Origin: Hymenopus coronatus
Taxonomy: Eukaryota > Arthropoda > Insecta > Mantodea > Hymenopodidae
Direction of reading: 5' to 3'
NCBI GenBank assembly: GCA_030762935.1
Contig: CM060895.1
Location: 34,809,501 to 34,873,500, forward strand
DNA length: 64,000 nt
This document shows positions 31,634-43,695 of this stretch, piece after piece. The position numbers and the translations under genes were made by a program. The notes beneath the pieces were generated by a model. The model was not told the DNA's origin and did not search any database. It was given only the letters and a program-made list of their open reading frames with translations. The stretch's first letter is position 1, and every line of letters starts with the position of its first letter.

Positions 31634-33839
31634 TGGGACTGAAATTTGACACACAACATTTTGGATGAAATGGAGTCAAATGTTATGCAAAATTTGTACA
31701 GTATAATTATCATTAAATTTCGTGTAATTGATTCTAAATGCATACATCTGTACCATTTTTATTTTCCCAAATCTTAAATTAGAAATGCTCCAAGAGGCTT
31801 CCTAATGCATAAATAATTGAGCATGAAATTCAGAAACTGAACACAAGATTACTCAAAATCTGAATTCTTTCTACTCAGATCTAAAACCTTACATTTTATT
31901 TTATTCGATTTTTTTTTAAATTTATCATTCATTTGCTACAAAATGTTCATTTCAAAATCATGAGCGAAAAGCATGCGCTGAAACCTTTCGTATAAAAATG
32001 GTGAGAATTAACCAACATTTATGTTCCTTGGAGTATTTACAGTACTAAATATGTCGTTCAAAGAGAGAGAGAGAGAAAACCACCCACACACACACTCACA
32101 CACACACACACACACACACATTTTTCTCCTACTTCTATGCAAATGGCATCTGTCAAACTACGAATGGGTAAGCATACCTATATGAACACATGTATAGATA
32201 AATGCTTTAGGAACACCATCATCATTTACTTAATTGTCTGACATTTTCAGTCCTATCCTGACTGACAGGATAGGATTGAAAATGTACACATTTCTACGTA
32301 ATGTGTATATTACGATATATTTCAAAACACTGATAAAAATGTTATATGAAGGTACATTGTTAAATAATCCAAAACTGCTTGAGATGGAGCATTGTTGTCT
32401 TTGTATTTTAAATTGTGGACCGTCTATGGTGTATTGTTAGAACCAGCAAAAAAAAATCAGTAAAAACAGTCAAAAAAATATACCCATAGTAAACTAAATA
32501 TAATAAGACTCTGATGTGCTGGACGGTAAGCAGGGTAGTTGACTGGGGCAGAAAATGGGAGTGAGTCAGATTGTACGAGTATATCCAATGCCCTGTCTAG
32601 TGATAGTTTGCTTTTGACACTTTATATATTATCGAAGTTAACTAGGTACTGAAATGTAAATGAAACTTTAATGTGCTTGTGGACTATTACTGGTAACCCC
32701 ATGACAAATAAGGGAAGCAGGGGATTTATCGGAAAACTTACTTCTCAACTACTTCAATCAGGTTCTGAATCACCGTTTATATCACCCATCTGAAAAGTTA
32801 TTAGCAGTACAGTGGATTTCTGGACCAACTGTAGCGAAGTTAAGTTTAACATCACTGCCTCTATTTGAGTATCTCCGCTATGCAATTCCATCACAAATTT
32901 AAGCAAAGTTCTGCCTCCCAAAAGCCGACTCAAATAAGTGAGTTTCTAAGAAGTGATTTGCAGCCATGGGGGGCGACGGTATCATTTACTAAGTTAATGG
33001 GCACTACTTTGCTGTAAGTGAGAGATATATTCAAATCACAAACAAATTAAATTAAGGAATTTGGCGGCGATATGTAGCAGAAAATGTACAGACTGTCCAC
33101 GTCTTCAGGTCACAAACTTTCTACTATCCGCAATTCAGCACCAGATAAAACTTCACAAACGGTTTACTATCAAATTTCTCAGCAGTCCATAGGTACTCAT
33201 CCGCAACCCAAAATCTACCGCATAGAACAAATGCCTGTATTTTAAGTCAATTGAGTCTTTCTGTTAAATTTACTGAGAAAAGGTAATTTCTTATCTTTCA
33301 ATGGACCCATATGTATTAGTTCTTGAGGCGGTGTGTTGACTGTATTCCTTGTGCAGCTAATGATCAACGGTACTTCAACACTATTGAAATCGTTTACATC
33401 TAAATCAATTTTGTAAACAAGCTTAAACTGAAAAAAACAGTCTCTTGTTTTCAAGTTTTGATTGGACGCTAGTTCTTTAAATTCTGATTTAAGTCTACCA
33501 ATCGGAAATAAAATCTAGATAGTCCTGACAGTCATTTTTGCATTTCTCAAATTGTGAAAATAATTAAACAGGATTTTGTAGTTGCTTGGAATCTAAACGT
33601 GAGTGCATGTTCTTTGATCAATAGTAGGGTATGAAGATATACAGTATTATATAGTTATTGTTGACTGCAGGGCAATGGCTCCATCTTCAACCTTGAGAAT
33701 CACGTTTGTGCATCGCAACACCCATTCGCCCTCAACGTGATTGTGTATCCTTGGCTTGGCCAAACGCTTACAGTGATGCTTTGCCTTAGCAGTCAAGATG
33801 GTACAACTGATCACAACAGTTGCTATTAATGAGTGCTTT
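31634..33839. other. Unassigned DNA with a GA/CA compound microsatellite
   Basis: A compound GA then CA tract lies at 32061-32121. The interval 32240-33840 has no recognised repeat or coding motif. Short frames at 32234-32440 and 33242-33454 are unsupported. Confidence 0.35.
32061..32121. repeat. Compound (GA)n / (CA)n microsatellite
   Basis: GAGAGAGAGAGAGA, a short A/C spacer, then an ACACAC run with one TCAC interruption. Confidence 0.95.
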
Positions 33840-34820
33840 TCTATGTGTTACATTCACATGATCTTCTCTAACCATCAAAAAACTATTCTTCTACCTACTT
33901 CACGTTAATCCATATAAGCATTTGTAGAAATGACTATTCCACCTGTTTTGTAGGTACAATGCTAATAAGGGTATTCAGTAGGCTTTCTGGAGGGGGTAGC
34001 GTGTCTCACATTCAAGAAGTCCCGAGTTCGAATCCGATTAGAGCAATTTAACCGGATAAGAATTTTTACGGGGTTTTCTCTTATCCTGTGAAGATGAATG
34101 TCGAGTACTTCGTGATTATTTGAGCACAATTTCAATGATTTCATTCATTTGATATGACCTATCAGGTTAATGGTAGTAAAAATAACACCTTGCAAGAGCT
34201 GGTGGCTATGTGATGGCTTTGAAATTCCGCTTCCTTAGCTTGACCAAGAGGAAAGAGTGATTTCTCATTACAGAAACGTATTAAGATATTATTTTTAATT
34301 CAAAGTAATAACAAAAAATATCTCGGAAATGGTTGAATGTGTGCTTTTTACAAGATTTATAATGTTTCTGGTAAGATTTGTATCTCTTTTACGGTTTACC
34401 AGTAATGGAAAAGTCATTCAAAATTAGCAGGACTTCAGAGCTTTATTTCCTGAAAATTCAATAAACATTTCATTTGTCTATGAAAATATGTTTAAATGTA
34501 TTTTAATCAAAATATTGTCATGCCTGCTGCTATAAATCCAGAAAGCCACAGAAACTACTCTGCAAGCTATTTTGTTAAACCGTTACATTGCAATGCCACC
34601 AGCATATGAATAATTACTTCTATACAGTATTACCACATCCAAGCATGCAACTAGGATGTGACAATATTTTTAGCCGTTTTTGAAAAATCCAAATTCTCAA
34701 TATTTTTTTTCTATTGAATTTTATTTTCTCCCGAACTATTCGTATCATTGGAAGATGCTGAATTTAAACACTTAGGTTTGATATTTAAACGACTTCCAAA
34801 ATGTTTTCATACCATACGAG
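33840..34820 (+). mobile_element. HLR repeat, diverged, interrupted by SINE-B
   Basis: The 5' part is TATGTGTTACATTCACATGA, CTTCTCTAACC and TAATCCATATAAGCATTTGT. It is broken at about 33985 by a SINE-B copy and resumes at about 34192 with GAGCTGGTGGCTATGTGATG. Then come AACAAAAAATATCTCGGAAA, TCTTTTACGGTTTACCAGTAATG and AGGACTTCAGAGC. A further non-family stretch (about 34525-34670) splits the 3' part. Homology fades before any terminal palindrome. Confidence 0.7.
33985..34190 (+). repeat. SINE-B inside an HLR
   Basis: GGGGGTAGCGTGTCTCACATTC and a B-box GAGTTCGAATCCG make up the head. The body has GGGGTTTTCTCTTATCCTG, GAATGTCGAGTA and GATATGACC, with tail AGGTTAATGGTAGTAAAAA. It sits inside the HLR copy, so it inserted after that HLR. 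Confidence 0.85.
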
Positions 34821-35254
34821 CTCATGATATGAACTATCTGCAACAATTAATGACCTTTTACCTTTAAATATTTTTACTTAATTTTCTTGAGGAGTCAACA
34901 AATATACCTGAATAAAATCACTTTTGAAAGTATCTGTTCTAAAACGGTAGCTCAAAATCCACACCTTTATGGTATAATCTAATAAATTGATGCGCTTCAA
35001 TTTCGATTATCCGCACTCAAGTGCTAGTGCTCGTATAATTACTTGGCAACCGCTAAAAGGTTTGCACTAGTTTTACAAAGAGAATTCCTCTACAATTCCG
35101 TCCCTATCCTTTGTTCTCAAACTTGTACAAAACATTATTACTTCACTTACCCCAAGGCAACTTAACTAATCTTCAGCTTCGAGCCAACGCCTTACCTGAA
35201 ACAAAAGAACACTGTATGTAGCACATAACGGCATAAAAGCATGTGACAAACTGG
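34821..35254. other. Unassigned DNA
   Basis: Nothing recognised. Confidence 0.35.
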
Positions 35255-36003
35255 TTTGCAGTGCTCAATTCAAAAATTTAGTGTTTTCTACATCTTTGTA
35301 ATAAATTATTCCTGGGAAAACTCACGCTTATATCTACTTCATGCTAGTCAAGATTATTACATACTTAATTCCTTGTAAGTAGAAGGAAATTATGGAACAC
35401 ACTTCACTAGAGTGATAACCAAATCTTTAAAAAGCTGGTTGCTAAGTGATTGAAATTGTTTCTCTTTGCATAACCAAATGAGCAATTCCTATAATATGAG
35501 AAATTTAAGCATTTTAAAATTGAAACCAATACTACTAAAAGGAAAACAAAATTATATGTGAAAAATAGTTATTTAACGAGCTTTACAATTTTGTGAAGTA
35601 ACCTGTTGTCTATCTCTTACGGCTTAGTAGTTATAAAAAATTCAGAAAAAAGGACTTCAGATGCTATTCCCAGAAAATTCTTTTTCTTTCTTTTTCCCAT
35701 GTAAGTATGTTTAATATACGGTATTTTAATCAACATCGTTAGAGCCACTTTTGAGGAAATCAAAATTTTCAACATTCTTCCCATGTAAAATGCTGAACTT
35801 AAATACAAAGTTTGGTATTCAACCGACATTCGTTTTGAACACACATTCGCGCGCGGACGCGGACATTTTTCTAGAATCCTTTTTTAAGATTGAGTGGACC
35901 CTAAAAAGGTGTTACTTCCCATAAAATCTATCTATTAAACTTTTGGGTGAAATGTAATTAATTGCGTTCTCTTCCTGTTTACTATGTTTTAAGTAGAGAA
36001 CTA
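35255..36003 (+). mobile_element. HLR repeat, diverged, near full length
   Basis: Aligns in order: TTTCTACATCTTTGTAATAAA, TTCCTTGTAAGTAGAAGG, AAGCTGGTTGCTAAGTGATTG and CTATCTCTTACGGCTTAGTAG. Then ATACGGTATTTTAATCAACAT and AAGTTTGGTATTCAACCGAC, a short GCGCGCGG in place of the CA tract, and a decayed palindromic end with AAGTAGAGAAC. Confidence 0.8.
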
Positions 36004-36004
36004 T

Positions 36005-36125
36005 ACGTGGACAGAATGTTGATTATCCTAAAAATACCATATGTTTAAGATATTTTGTGGCAAATCATATGTATACTTGAATTTTCTGGGAATAGCCTCT
36101 GAATTCCTATTCATTCTGGACGATA
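36005..36125 (-). mobile_element. HLR interior fragment
   Basis: AAATACCATATGTTTAAGATAT, TTGAATTTTCTGGGAATAGC and CTATTCATTCTGGA, in the reverse orientation directly after the + copy. Confidence 0.75.
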
Positions 36126-36312
36126 ACGATGAGCTCACGGGATAACAATTTTGTCTTCCCTGAAGATGACGACAGAGTTAAGGTGGTTGAAAGCTTGAAT
36201 TTTTATGACTCCAATTTAATTTGGTTATCCCATGAAGTCCTCATTAATAACCAACACCGAGAAAGCTTCAAATCTTTAACCATTATCAAAACACCCAATT
36301 TATGTCAAATAT
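36126..36312 (+). other. Short open frame between HLR copies
   Basis: A 61-codon forward frame (36129-36314) fills the gap between two HLR pieces and contains an acidic FPEDDDRVKVVE stretch. No family recognised; probably chance. Confidence 0.15.
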
Positions 36313-37222
36313 AGTTTTACTTTCCCTACACGTACTGTGTACATAGTGTATAGAGAAGGTATTGTATTGCACCCAAAATTCTATACCGAGATTTCACCGC
36401 AAATAAATGATTTGGAACCCCTGAATTAAAAAAAAAAATAAGAAAAAAAAAACAGCACTTTAAAAAAAAAAGGTTCGTGTGTGTCTGTGGACAGTATAGC
36501 TCAAAAACGATATATACCAAACTAGATATATAAGTTCGGTATCTCCCAAGGATGCGACATGAAGATTTACAAGAAATCGCCCTACCCTAACTACCCTTTA
36601 CATGGAAAAAAATTCAAAATTTTTTAAAAATGGCTCTAACAAGTATGTTTAAAAGCTCTTATATTTGAGAGATTTACATGACAAATATATATATGCAAAA
36701 TTAAGAAAAAAAATCATTCAGAATAAAGATGCCTTTAGCGGCATATATATATATACCTTTAGTGGCATATATATTCCGGAATAGCCACTAAAGGCATCTT
36801 TATTCTGAATGATTTTTTTTTTTTTTAATTTTGCATAACCGATAAACCGTAAGAAACAAACACCTGCTACAAAAAAAAATGCACATATACTTAAAACACA
36901 ATTTATGTCATATACATTTTTTTTCTTGGAGTTGACCGTTTTCGAGATATTCCTTGTTATTGGATTCAGTTTGAAATACTTACATTTCTTATATGGGAAC
37001 TTGTCTGCTCCCGGCCACACAAGGAAGTGGATTTCAATTCCATAGCAACCACATTTTAAAACGTCGGTTTAGCTTAGTGTATTCCCTTATATCCCTCCTA
37101 CTTATAAGGAGCTAAGTAATAAGGAGCTAATGTTTTAGCATTAAATAGATAGAAGAATTAGCTAACTAGCAATAATTTGTTACAGAGATGTAGAGAAAGC
37201 CATGTAAATGGAGCACAAGATT
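36313..37222 (-). mobile_element. HLR repeat, full length, with an internal long hairpin
   Basis: The palindromic terminus TTTACTTTCCCTACACGTAC ... GTGTATAGAGAAGGTATTG is at the left. The right end is GATGTAGAGAAAGCCATG and AATGGAGCACAAGA. All interior blocks are recognisable. The middle has been rearranged into a near-perfect inverted repeat (36694-36835) absent from other copies. Confidence 0.88.
36694..36835. repeat. Near-perfect inverted repeat (about 50 bp arms)
   Basis: Left arm 36694-36742 (contains CAGAATAAAGATGCCTTTAG) and right arm 36784-36835 (contains CTAAAGGCATCTTTATTCTG) are reverse complements apart from about one mismatch and the length of the A/T run. The 41 bp centre holds a second TTTAGTGGCATATAT copy and TA repeats. 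Confidence 0.92.
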
Positions 37223-37259
37223 TTTCTTTTTTCTTGCCCATGGTCAAACAAAGAGTAAA

Positions 37260-37440
37260 ACGCAATACATAACGACTTTCAAACGATTTTACTATCGCTT
37301 TAGCCAAGGAAATTCTTTTATTCCTTTGTATTCACCAGGAAACATGTAATAAAAGCATCTATGCAAACGTTTGTCTATATTAACGTGAAGTAATTGGAAG
37401 AATAGTTTTTATAAGAATAGTTACATGACTTTTTCTGGCA
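37260..37440 (-). mobile_element. Very diverged HLR 5'-part fragment
   Basis: Weak order match: GATTTTACTATCGCTTTAGCC, ATTCTTTTATTCCTTTGT, GAAGAATAGTTTTTATAAGAATAG. It follows the full copy. Low confidence. Confidence 0.35.
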
Positions 37441-37734
37441 ATTCTGCGAGTTCAAAAAGATTGTTTTCAACTCCAGTGCATTTTCAATTAAAAGTCAAGG
37501 ACTTCGCAAGCATTTTCTTTTATAAACCCAGTTTTTTCGCATTCAAGTACAACGCTTTGTGTATATTTTAATCGTTCAGTAATTTTATTACATGAAAGAA
37601 TGTGTATTATAGTCCCATATCTGTCAGAACGATCTGGGATGGTGAAAGAGTTATCAAAATCGGTTGGGCGGTTTTTGAGATTAAGTCAATCACGCGCACG
37701 TGCGCACATACACACATATTTCTCTGAGATTCCT

Positions 37735-38040
37735 TCCGAATAAACAGGACTTCATTGACTATTCCTAGTAAATTTAAAAAATATACTATATGCAGTATGG
37801 TGTTTTAAGTAACACAAAAACAAACCTTTAGCCATTTTTGTGAAAACCAAAACATTTTCCCAAAAGGATGACTTGGTGAGGAAGGTTTTTCCTGAAAATC
37901 TTCGTGTAGTATCCTTGGCAGATGCTGAACTAAAATGCCAAGTTGGATTTAACGTTATCATGTTGTCACACAAAACTGCCTTTTTTAAGTTATTTTATTC
38001 AGGTGGCCTCCAAACATGCATGTAAAATCCCGAGATGTAA
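37735..38040 (+). mobile_element. Diverged HLR 3'-half fragment
   Basis: GAATAAACAGGACTTCATTG, CTATTCCTAGTAAATTTAAAA and CCTTTAGCCATTTTTGTGAAAA. Then AAATCTTCGTGTAGTATCCTTGG, CAGATGCTGAACTAAAATGCC and TAAAATCCCGAGATG. The CA tract and terminal palindrome are lost. Confidence 0.6.
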
Positions 38041-38229
38041 CTTTTGTGCGGCAGGTAGATGTCAGGGCATGTTAATTAGTTTCACATATCAATATGGTTT
38101 CCATTACGCTTGGAGTGTGAAAGGCATCAATTTAATACCAGAGTCCATGCACTGAATGAATCGTTTGAAAAGGCTTCGCGTGTAAAAAGTAAATGCAATT
38201 AACTGGAAAATTTCTAAAGTGTAGCACGT

Positions 38230-38631
38230 TTGAATGAGAGCTCCATTAATGTGACAGTTAAAAGCTCCACTTCCCGTGCAGCAAATAGGTTGGAACATGA
38301 ATACAACAAGCGTAATTTAGTGAAGGTGACCAAAGGGAGGGTGAACACTGGAGTGTTTCAAAATCATAGGGAAAACACACACGGCACCAGTAAGTTTTGT
38401 AATATACACTCCATACTCCAGTTGCTGCAAATGTACGGGGATATGCTACCACTGCCACGTGACGACCTGAATCATGCGGAAAATGTAGCAATGCCACAGT
38501 CAGTGCAGAACAGAGATATTTCTAAAGGACCGAAGCCCCAGCACAGGCTTTTACTACCGTGTAGTAACTCTGTAGGCGTGATTTGTCTCTTTCAGAACTG
38601 GCTTAATATTTCCAAGACTTCTCTCGTTTAA
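38230..38631 (+). other. 133-codon open frame, unknown status
   Basis: The longest ATG-started open frame in the window. Composition is soluble and mixed, with no hydrophobic segment or recognised domain. A GTAAGT donor-like sequence lies at 38391-38396 inside it. It is embedded in repeat-rich DNA and overlaps a reverse frame. An exon cannot be ruled out, but nothing supports a function. Confidence 0.2.
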
Positions 38632-38640
38632 AACCTTCGG

Positions 38641-40050
38641 GTGTAAAGATAAACAAAATACTAAAACTCCCAATTCTACGTTAATAGTGTATGATTTTAT
38701 CCGCTTTAACGATTCCATATCCCATTATTAGAGATTTTTTTGGAGTAAATATACAAATAATAATGAACAAAAATATAATTTGCAAAATGCTTAATGGTTT
38801 AGAAATATGATGAAAATAGTTTGACTGTACTCAGCGGTCAAGCGCTTTACATGGCACTATCAGGCGTATTCTTTTCTTGAAAGGATGAAAAGTTTTGCTA
38901 TTGCACAAAATTTAGCCTCGATTCTAAAGCAGTATATTCCAACATTTTGAAATTTTTATCTTCCATTTTCAAACTACAGGGAATTTCAGTTAATGCTGAA
39001 TTTTCTTGCAATCTTTTCTTACAAAGTTAGGTGCAGAACATGAAAATTGTTATAAGTATATCGAGCAAATTTGTGGTAAAAATTTCAGCTAAATTTTTAC
39101 ACATTAGCAATTAAGTATGAACATCTTTAGGAATACTTTAAGAGCGCTTTGAACTTAGAATTCAATTTAGAAAATTCGAAGAAAAATATAGTTCTGAATT
39201 ACATAAATTACAATTCAGCAGTTTATACTAATATGTGCGGCGATATGGTGATTTGATTTTAAACATAATGTACATAAGTGGAAATTTGTGTATTTTATTA
39301 CGACATTAATTAAACAGATTTTCCCCCTTAAATAGTCAATATTTAAAAATACTCTTAGGTTCTGAGTTTAATTGGAATATTCTCTTGGACGATAACTCAA
39401 AACCACTGCTGAAAGTATCATTGTGTCACGAATCATTGATTAATTCGCGAGTCACGAAGTAGAAGAGAAGGAAATCAAGGCTAGCATTTTCTAGTTCTAT
39501 TTCAAAGTAAAATTGAAGCGATTTGTCAAAAATGCATTATTTAAAAGTCAAAATATTTATATTTACTTACAATCCAAACGGCGTTGTTTGAAACTAATGC
39601 AGAATCATATGATGGTACTTCGTTTGTTTGATCAGTGCATTTTGAGCACTTAATTTTTATTGCCATTTGGTGTGGATAACAAAGTGTAATATTGCAAGTG
39701 TACAATGACCTACATCATAGGTTATGGCTTTCTCTATTGCAACAAGAATTGTTTAAGAACACAATTACTGAAAACATAAACCTGTAGCAGTTGAAAGGAA
39801 CCAGTTCACTGTTTAATGTAGATGACGAAGTAATAGGCATATTGTTTCTTAATTTGTGTACAATGTCGGAATGGTGATCATGTAGTTGTTTGTGCACGTC
39901 TGCAAGACAATATCGACATATTCAAAATATTAAAAGAGGAAGAACTGTGTTTATCATGTAAAGAAGAAGTGGCTATAAGGCTTCGATAAAGTTTGAGTGA
40001 ATCAAGGGCCGTGGTTGGTTAAAAAGTATTGTTTCACATAAGTTTGCTCA
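38641..40050. other. Unassigned AT-rich DNA
   Basis: Nothing recognised on either strand. Confidence 0.4.
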
Positions 40051-40059
40051 TCTACCATT

Positions 40060-40715
40060 TGTCGACATAGTATACTACTACGTTGATATAGCCTTGCAGT
40101 TCGGCAACGAACCATAGCCTGCTCAAGCGCCTCCATCGTCTGGTGTTTAGTAAAGTGATGAGTATTCTTTGTAATCGGATTGCAGTAACTAAATCCATAT
40201 TTATGGAGCGTGTGTAATTCATTATTATAGGAATCCTCCCTACTTCATTTTCCTGCATTAATCCATAAATTCTTAATTTCTCCTTTCGAAGGTAATTAAT
40301 TACATCTGCGCCTTGCTTAGAGTCCAGGTCTCGCTGCCTTAGGTTTATCACTTTATAAAGAGTGGCTTTTTTGTCTGTTGATGAATATTTCTTGACTTCA
40401 ATATTGGTGTTCGTGCAGCATATATTCTATTAGCAACATGTGTGTGACCCCCCATCCCTATTTAAATAATTTCTTCATTTTCTTCGGCCATGCAGCTTCC
40501 TAGATATTTAAACTGCTGTAGTTTTTCAAGGTTCATTGTTCCGATTTCAAAATGCTTTGGTTTCTTTATTTTCCACTGTGTATTATCTCTCGTGTTTTTC
40601 TTTTGATATACTTACAGTCCTATTTCCTTGGCAGCGTCTTTTAATTCCTGAAAGGTTTCTTTGGCACTTGCACGAGATCGTACTATTATGTTCATTTCAT
40701 GTGTCTATCCTACAA
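40060..40715 (-). pseudogene. Non-LTR retrotransposon (LINE) reverse-transcriptase remnant
   Basis: The reverse strand reads, in order, ETFQELKDAAKEIGL (about 40655-40610), then HFEIGTMNLEKLQQFKYLGS (about 40555-40490), then a C-terminal stretch with LRIYGLMQENEVGRI and VTAIRLQRI (about 40285-40170). These match the thumb/C-terminal part of LINE RT proteins, where LKEAAKEIGL, then FKYLG, then a RIYGPVQENG-like block and a RLQRLRWAGH block are typical. Frameshifts and stops separate the blocks, so it is dead. No complete RT catalytic YADD block is visible; a degraded trace may precede ARASAKE. The 99-codon frame 40052-40351 is its C-terminal part. The LINE clade is not determined. Confidence 0.85.
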
Positions 40716-42790
40716 TTGGGCCACCTTATATTCCAAGGTCGCATCATAGTAGAGTACTATAACTCCAAAAATAACACTGAATTCTAATAGTTCTTGAGAT
40801 AATGAACTTTCCTCACAGCATGAAAGCACAATAAAACTAGCAATTGCGCTCCTCAGCGGACCGCGGCATAAACGCGGAATAATCGGGATAGCGTTATACA
40901 GGATATGATTTACTAGATATGAAAAAAAAAAAAATTTGACACAATGCACAACATTTTTAACTTTCTAAAAATCAACCATTTATATTAATATTAAAGCCCT
41001 AAATCCAAAACATTCCTTGACATCATGAAGAGGTTCTTTAACTCCGTTCATCAACCTTCGAAGAACTAGGTACACTGAAAATCTGAGAGCAACAACAGAA
41101 CTTTTGCACCACGAGCATTTTAAAATGGCAAAAACTTAAGTACACCTACACATAGGTATGCATTGAAAAGTCAATTTTGGGTATTTAATGGCCGCAACTA
41201 TATCCTCATTAAAGAAGCTTTGGTGAATTTTTCCTCGAAATGTTGAAAATTCCTGGGATGTATTTTTAATATTGGACTCACAACGTATGAGTGGAATGGT
41301 CTTCATAAACAGATCCACTGAATCCACCCATAACTTAAGAAATGCTAAAGAGTATTGAATGGTAGCTCAAATTTTCTCTCGAAGGACCTAGAATCGTTCA
41401 TGTTTCTGAAGGTTTCGAAAACTTGAAATGATGGAACATGTGCAGAATTGCTATGGGGTCACGGACACTATTTCACACAGATCAAATTACTTGTCACACT
41501 ACATTACTACAGTTTATGCATTTTGTATTTGAGCGTCCAACCTTGTTTCTTAAACAACTGCGAATACGTAGGCAGTATGTGGGTGGCTACTCTGACAGTG
41601 ACCCCTTTACCTTGATCAGGCACGCTATTGACTTAAACACCTCATTCATTAACAATGAAATCTATGCCTCTAGCAGACATCGTGACCGGTTCATGTATTT
41701 GACAACATGCAACTTAAGCTGAGGTCAAATGGAGGAGTTTTTTGACTTCGAACACTATGTTGAATGCGGGCACTCAACTCGTTCTAGTTCTAATATATGT
41801 AATGATTTCAAACGATCTAATACAATATCCGTTACAAAGAAGTGAATTAGCTTAACACTCTTCAAGAACGTTGTATGTTCGATCTTATCTGTAAGTATGA
41901 ACCCTGTTATGAGCAAATTCCTCATGGAAAGCAGAACGTATACAGAATGGAAATGAGGTATCTGTTACTTCACTTCTGTCCATTCCTGGCTTATCTATCA
42001 CATCATTTATGCATGGCGAGAAATTGCAGATGTTGCATTAGTTAGAAGAATTATACGTATTATCGCATTTCTGGAAACTTCTATTCCTTTTTTGTCAATA
42101 CAAAGATCTGTTCGATTTGTTATTACGTATAGTTTTATCTCTGTAGCTCACTACTGTGAGGCTCTTGGAAATCCAATCCGATCAGCAAATTATTGAAGTA
42201 TCCCGCAAACACATTCAACTCCACCAAAACTGTTCTCCCACGAGCCTGTTAATCCTCTTTCATGGTCACTTACCCTTATCATTTCTGTGCCACTCCTGCC
42301 AATTCAATGCTGTCATTAACAGTTTGCCTTTCTCACCACAATCATGTAGCCAGTGCTTGCGACATGTATTCATCTCTCTAGGTTACTCTCGGCTGTAAGC
42401 AATAATATACCTATAGGCTCCATCTCCGACTATGGAGGGATGCACACATATTTTTTTGAAGTTACAGGCCTTTATTTTCAAGATTCTTGCGTAAATTAAC
42501 TTGTATCCACATTTGGAATATATCTGGCTTCCGAATATATCTTACCACTTGCACAGAGTTTTGCTTCTCGGCCAAGACAGGCTACCTTTCCCATTCGCGG
42601 TCGCTTACCGTCAAGTTTGATTCATACTTTCTAGGAGCAAACAGTGATTGAAAACGGGCTCCGAAATGACTCATTTTTAATCTGCTGAAAAAGAAAGAAA
42701 TACAATACGCGTGGTTTCAGCAAGATTACTAAATTGCTCATACAGCAGAGGAAAACATGGGCACATTAGAGATATTTAGTCTGGGCGTGC
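40716..42790. other. Unassigned DNA
   Basis: The first part (to about 40950) may be more of the LINE on the reverse strand but has no motif. Frames at 41136-41327, 41438-41722 and 42156-42398 have no recognised domain. Confidence 0.3.
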
Positions 42791-42935
42791 ACTTTTTACT
42801 TTCTCTAGCCCTTATGTACAATTAAATAGAAGATAGGCAAGGTATTGTATTGCACGCAAAATGTTGATATCGAAATTTCATCGCAAATACATGTTTTGAG
42901 ACCTCCTGAATCTAAAATAGCATTTTAGAAACATG

Positions 42936-42938
<3 letters not shown>

Positions 42939-42979
<41 letters not shown>

Positions 42980-42995
42980 CGCGCGCGCGCGCGCA
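42939..42995. repeat. (GT)n(GC)n microsatellite inside an HLR
   Basis: A GT run of about 39 bp followed by a GC dinucleotide run of about 16 bp, at the family's usual CA-tract position. Confidence 0.95.
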
Positions 42996-43333
42996 GCATA
43001 ACTGAAGAACGAAAAAGTCCTAAATACCAAACTTCATATTCAAGTTCAGTATCTTCCAAGGATGTGACACCAAGATTTTTCAAGGAAATCCCCCCCCCCA
43101 ACTACCCTAGAAACTTTTGATTTTCTCAAAAACGGCTCTAACAATTTTGATTAAAATGTCATATGTTTAAGATATTTTCATGTCAAACGAAATGTACATT
43201 TTGAATTTTCAGGGAATAGCCTCTGAAGACCTCTTCATTCTGAATAACTTTTGTATAACTCGTAAACCGTATGCGGTAGTAAAACCTTACTACAGCAAAA
43301 ATATAGATCTCATTAAAACACACAATTTGTCAC

Positions 43334-43343
43334 GTGTGTGTGT

Positions 43344-43391
<48 letters not shown>
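43334..43391. repeat. (GT)n microsatellite inside an HLR, second site
   Basis: GT run with one AGTG interruption, at a position where other copies have GTGTGTTTTAACG or ATGTATATAAC. It is an independent expansion from the main tract. Confidence 0.95.
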
Positions 43392-43394
<3 letters not shown>

Positions 43395-43695
43395 TTTAAC
43401 CGTCTTCGAGATATTCCGAGTTATTGGTTTCAGTTTTAAAGTATTTAAAATTTTCTCAAAAGGGAGACATCTTTCTTTTCGTTTCTCGTTTGTTTACCCC
43501 TAGCAAGCAAAGAGAACCGCATTTCAATTGTTTCACTTATGCATTCCTTTAGTTCCCTTCTACTTTACAAAGGCAAGCAATAAGACCAATTCTGGCAATG
43601 TTTATCTAGATTAGCATAACGTATATAAACATAATCCTCCATAAGGAAAGTTTCTTATCGAGCAGCTAGAGAAAGTCATACGAGTGGAACACATT

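Larger units (their letters stand above)
42793..43695 (-). mobile_element. HLR repeat, full length, two microsatellites
   Basis: The left end is TTTTTACTTTCTCTAGCC ... GGCAAGGTATTGTATTGCA. Next come ATCGAAATTTCATCGC, the GT/GC microsatellite (42939-42995), ACGGCTCTAACAATTTTG and GGGAATAGCCTCTGAAGACC. A second GT run (43334-43391) replaces the block next to AAAACACACAATTTGT. The right end is AGCTAGAGAAAGTCATACG and AGTGGAACACATTC. Confidence 0.9.
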
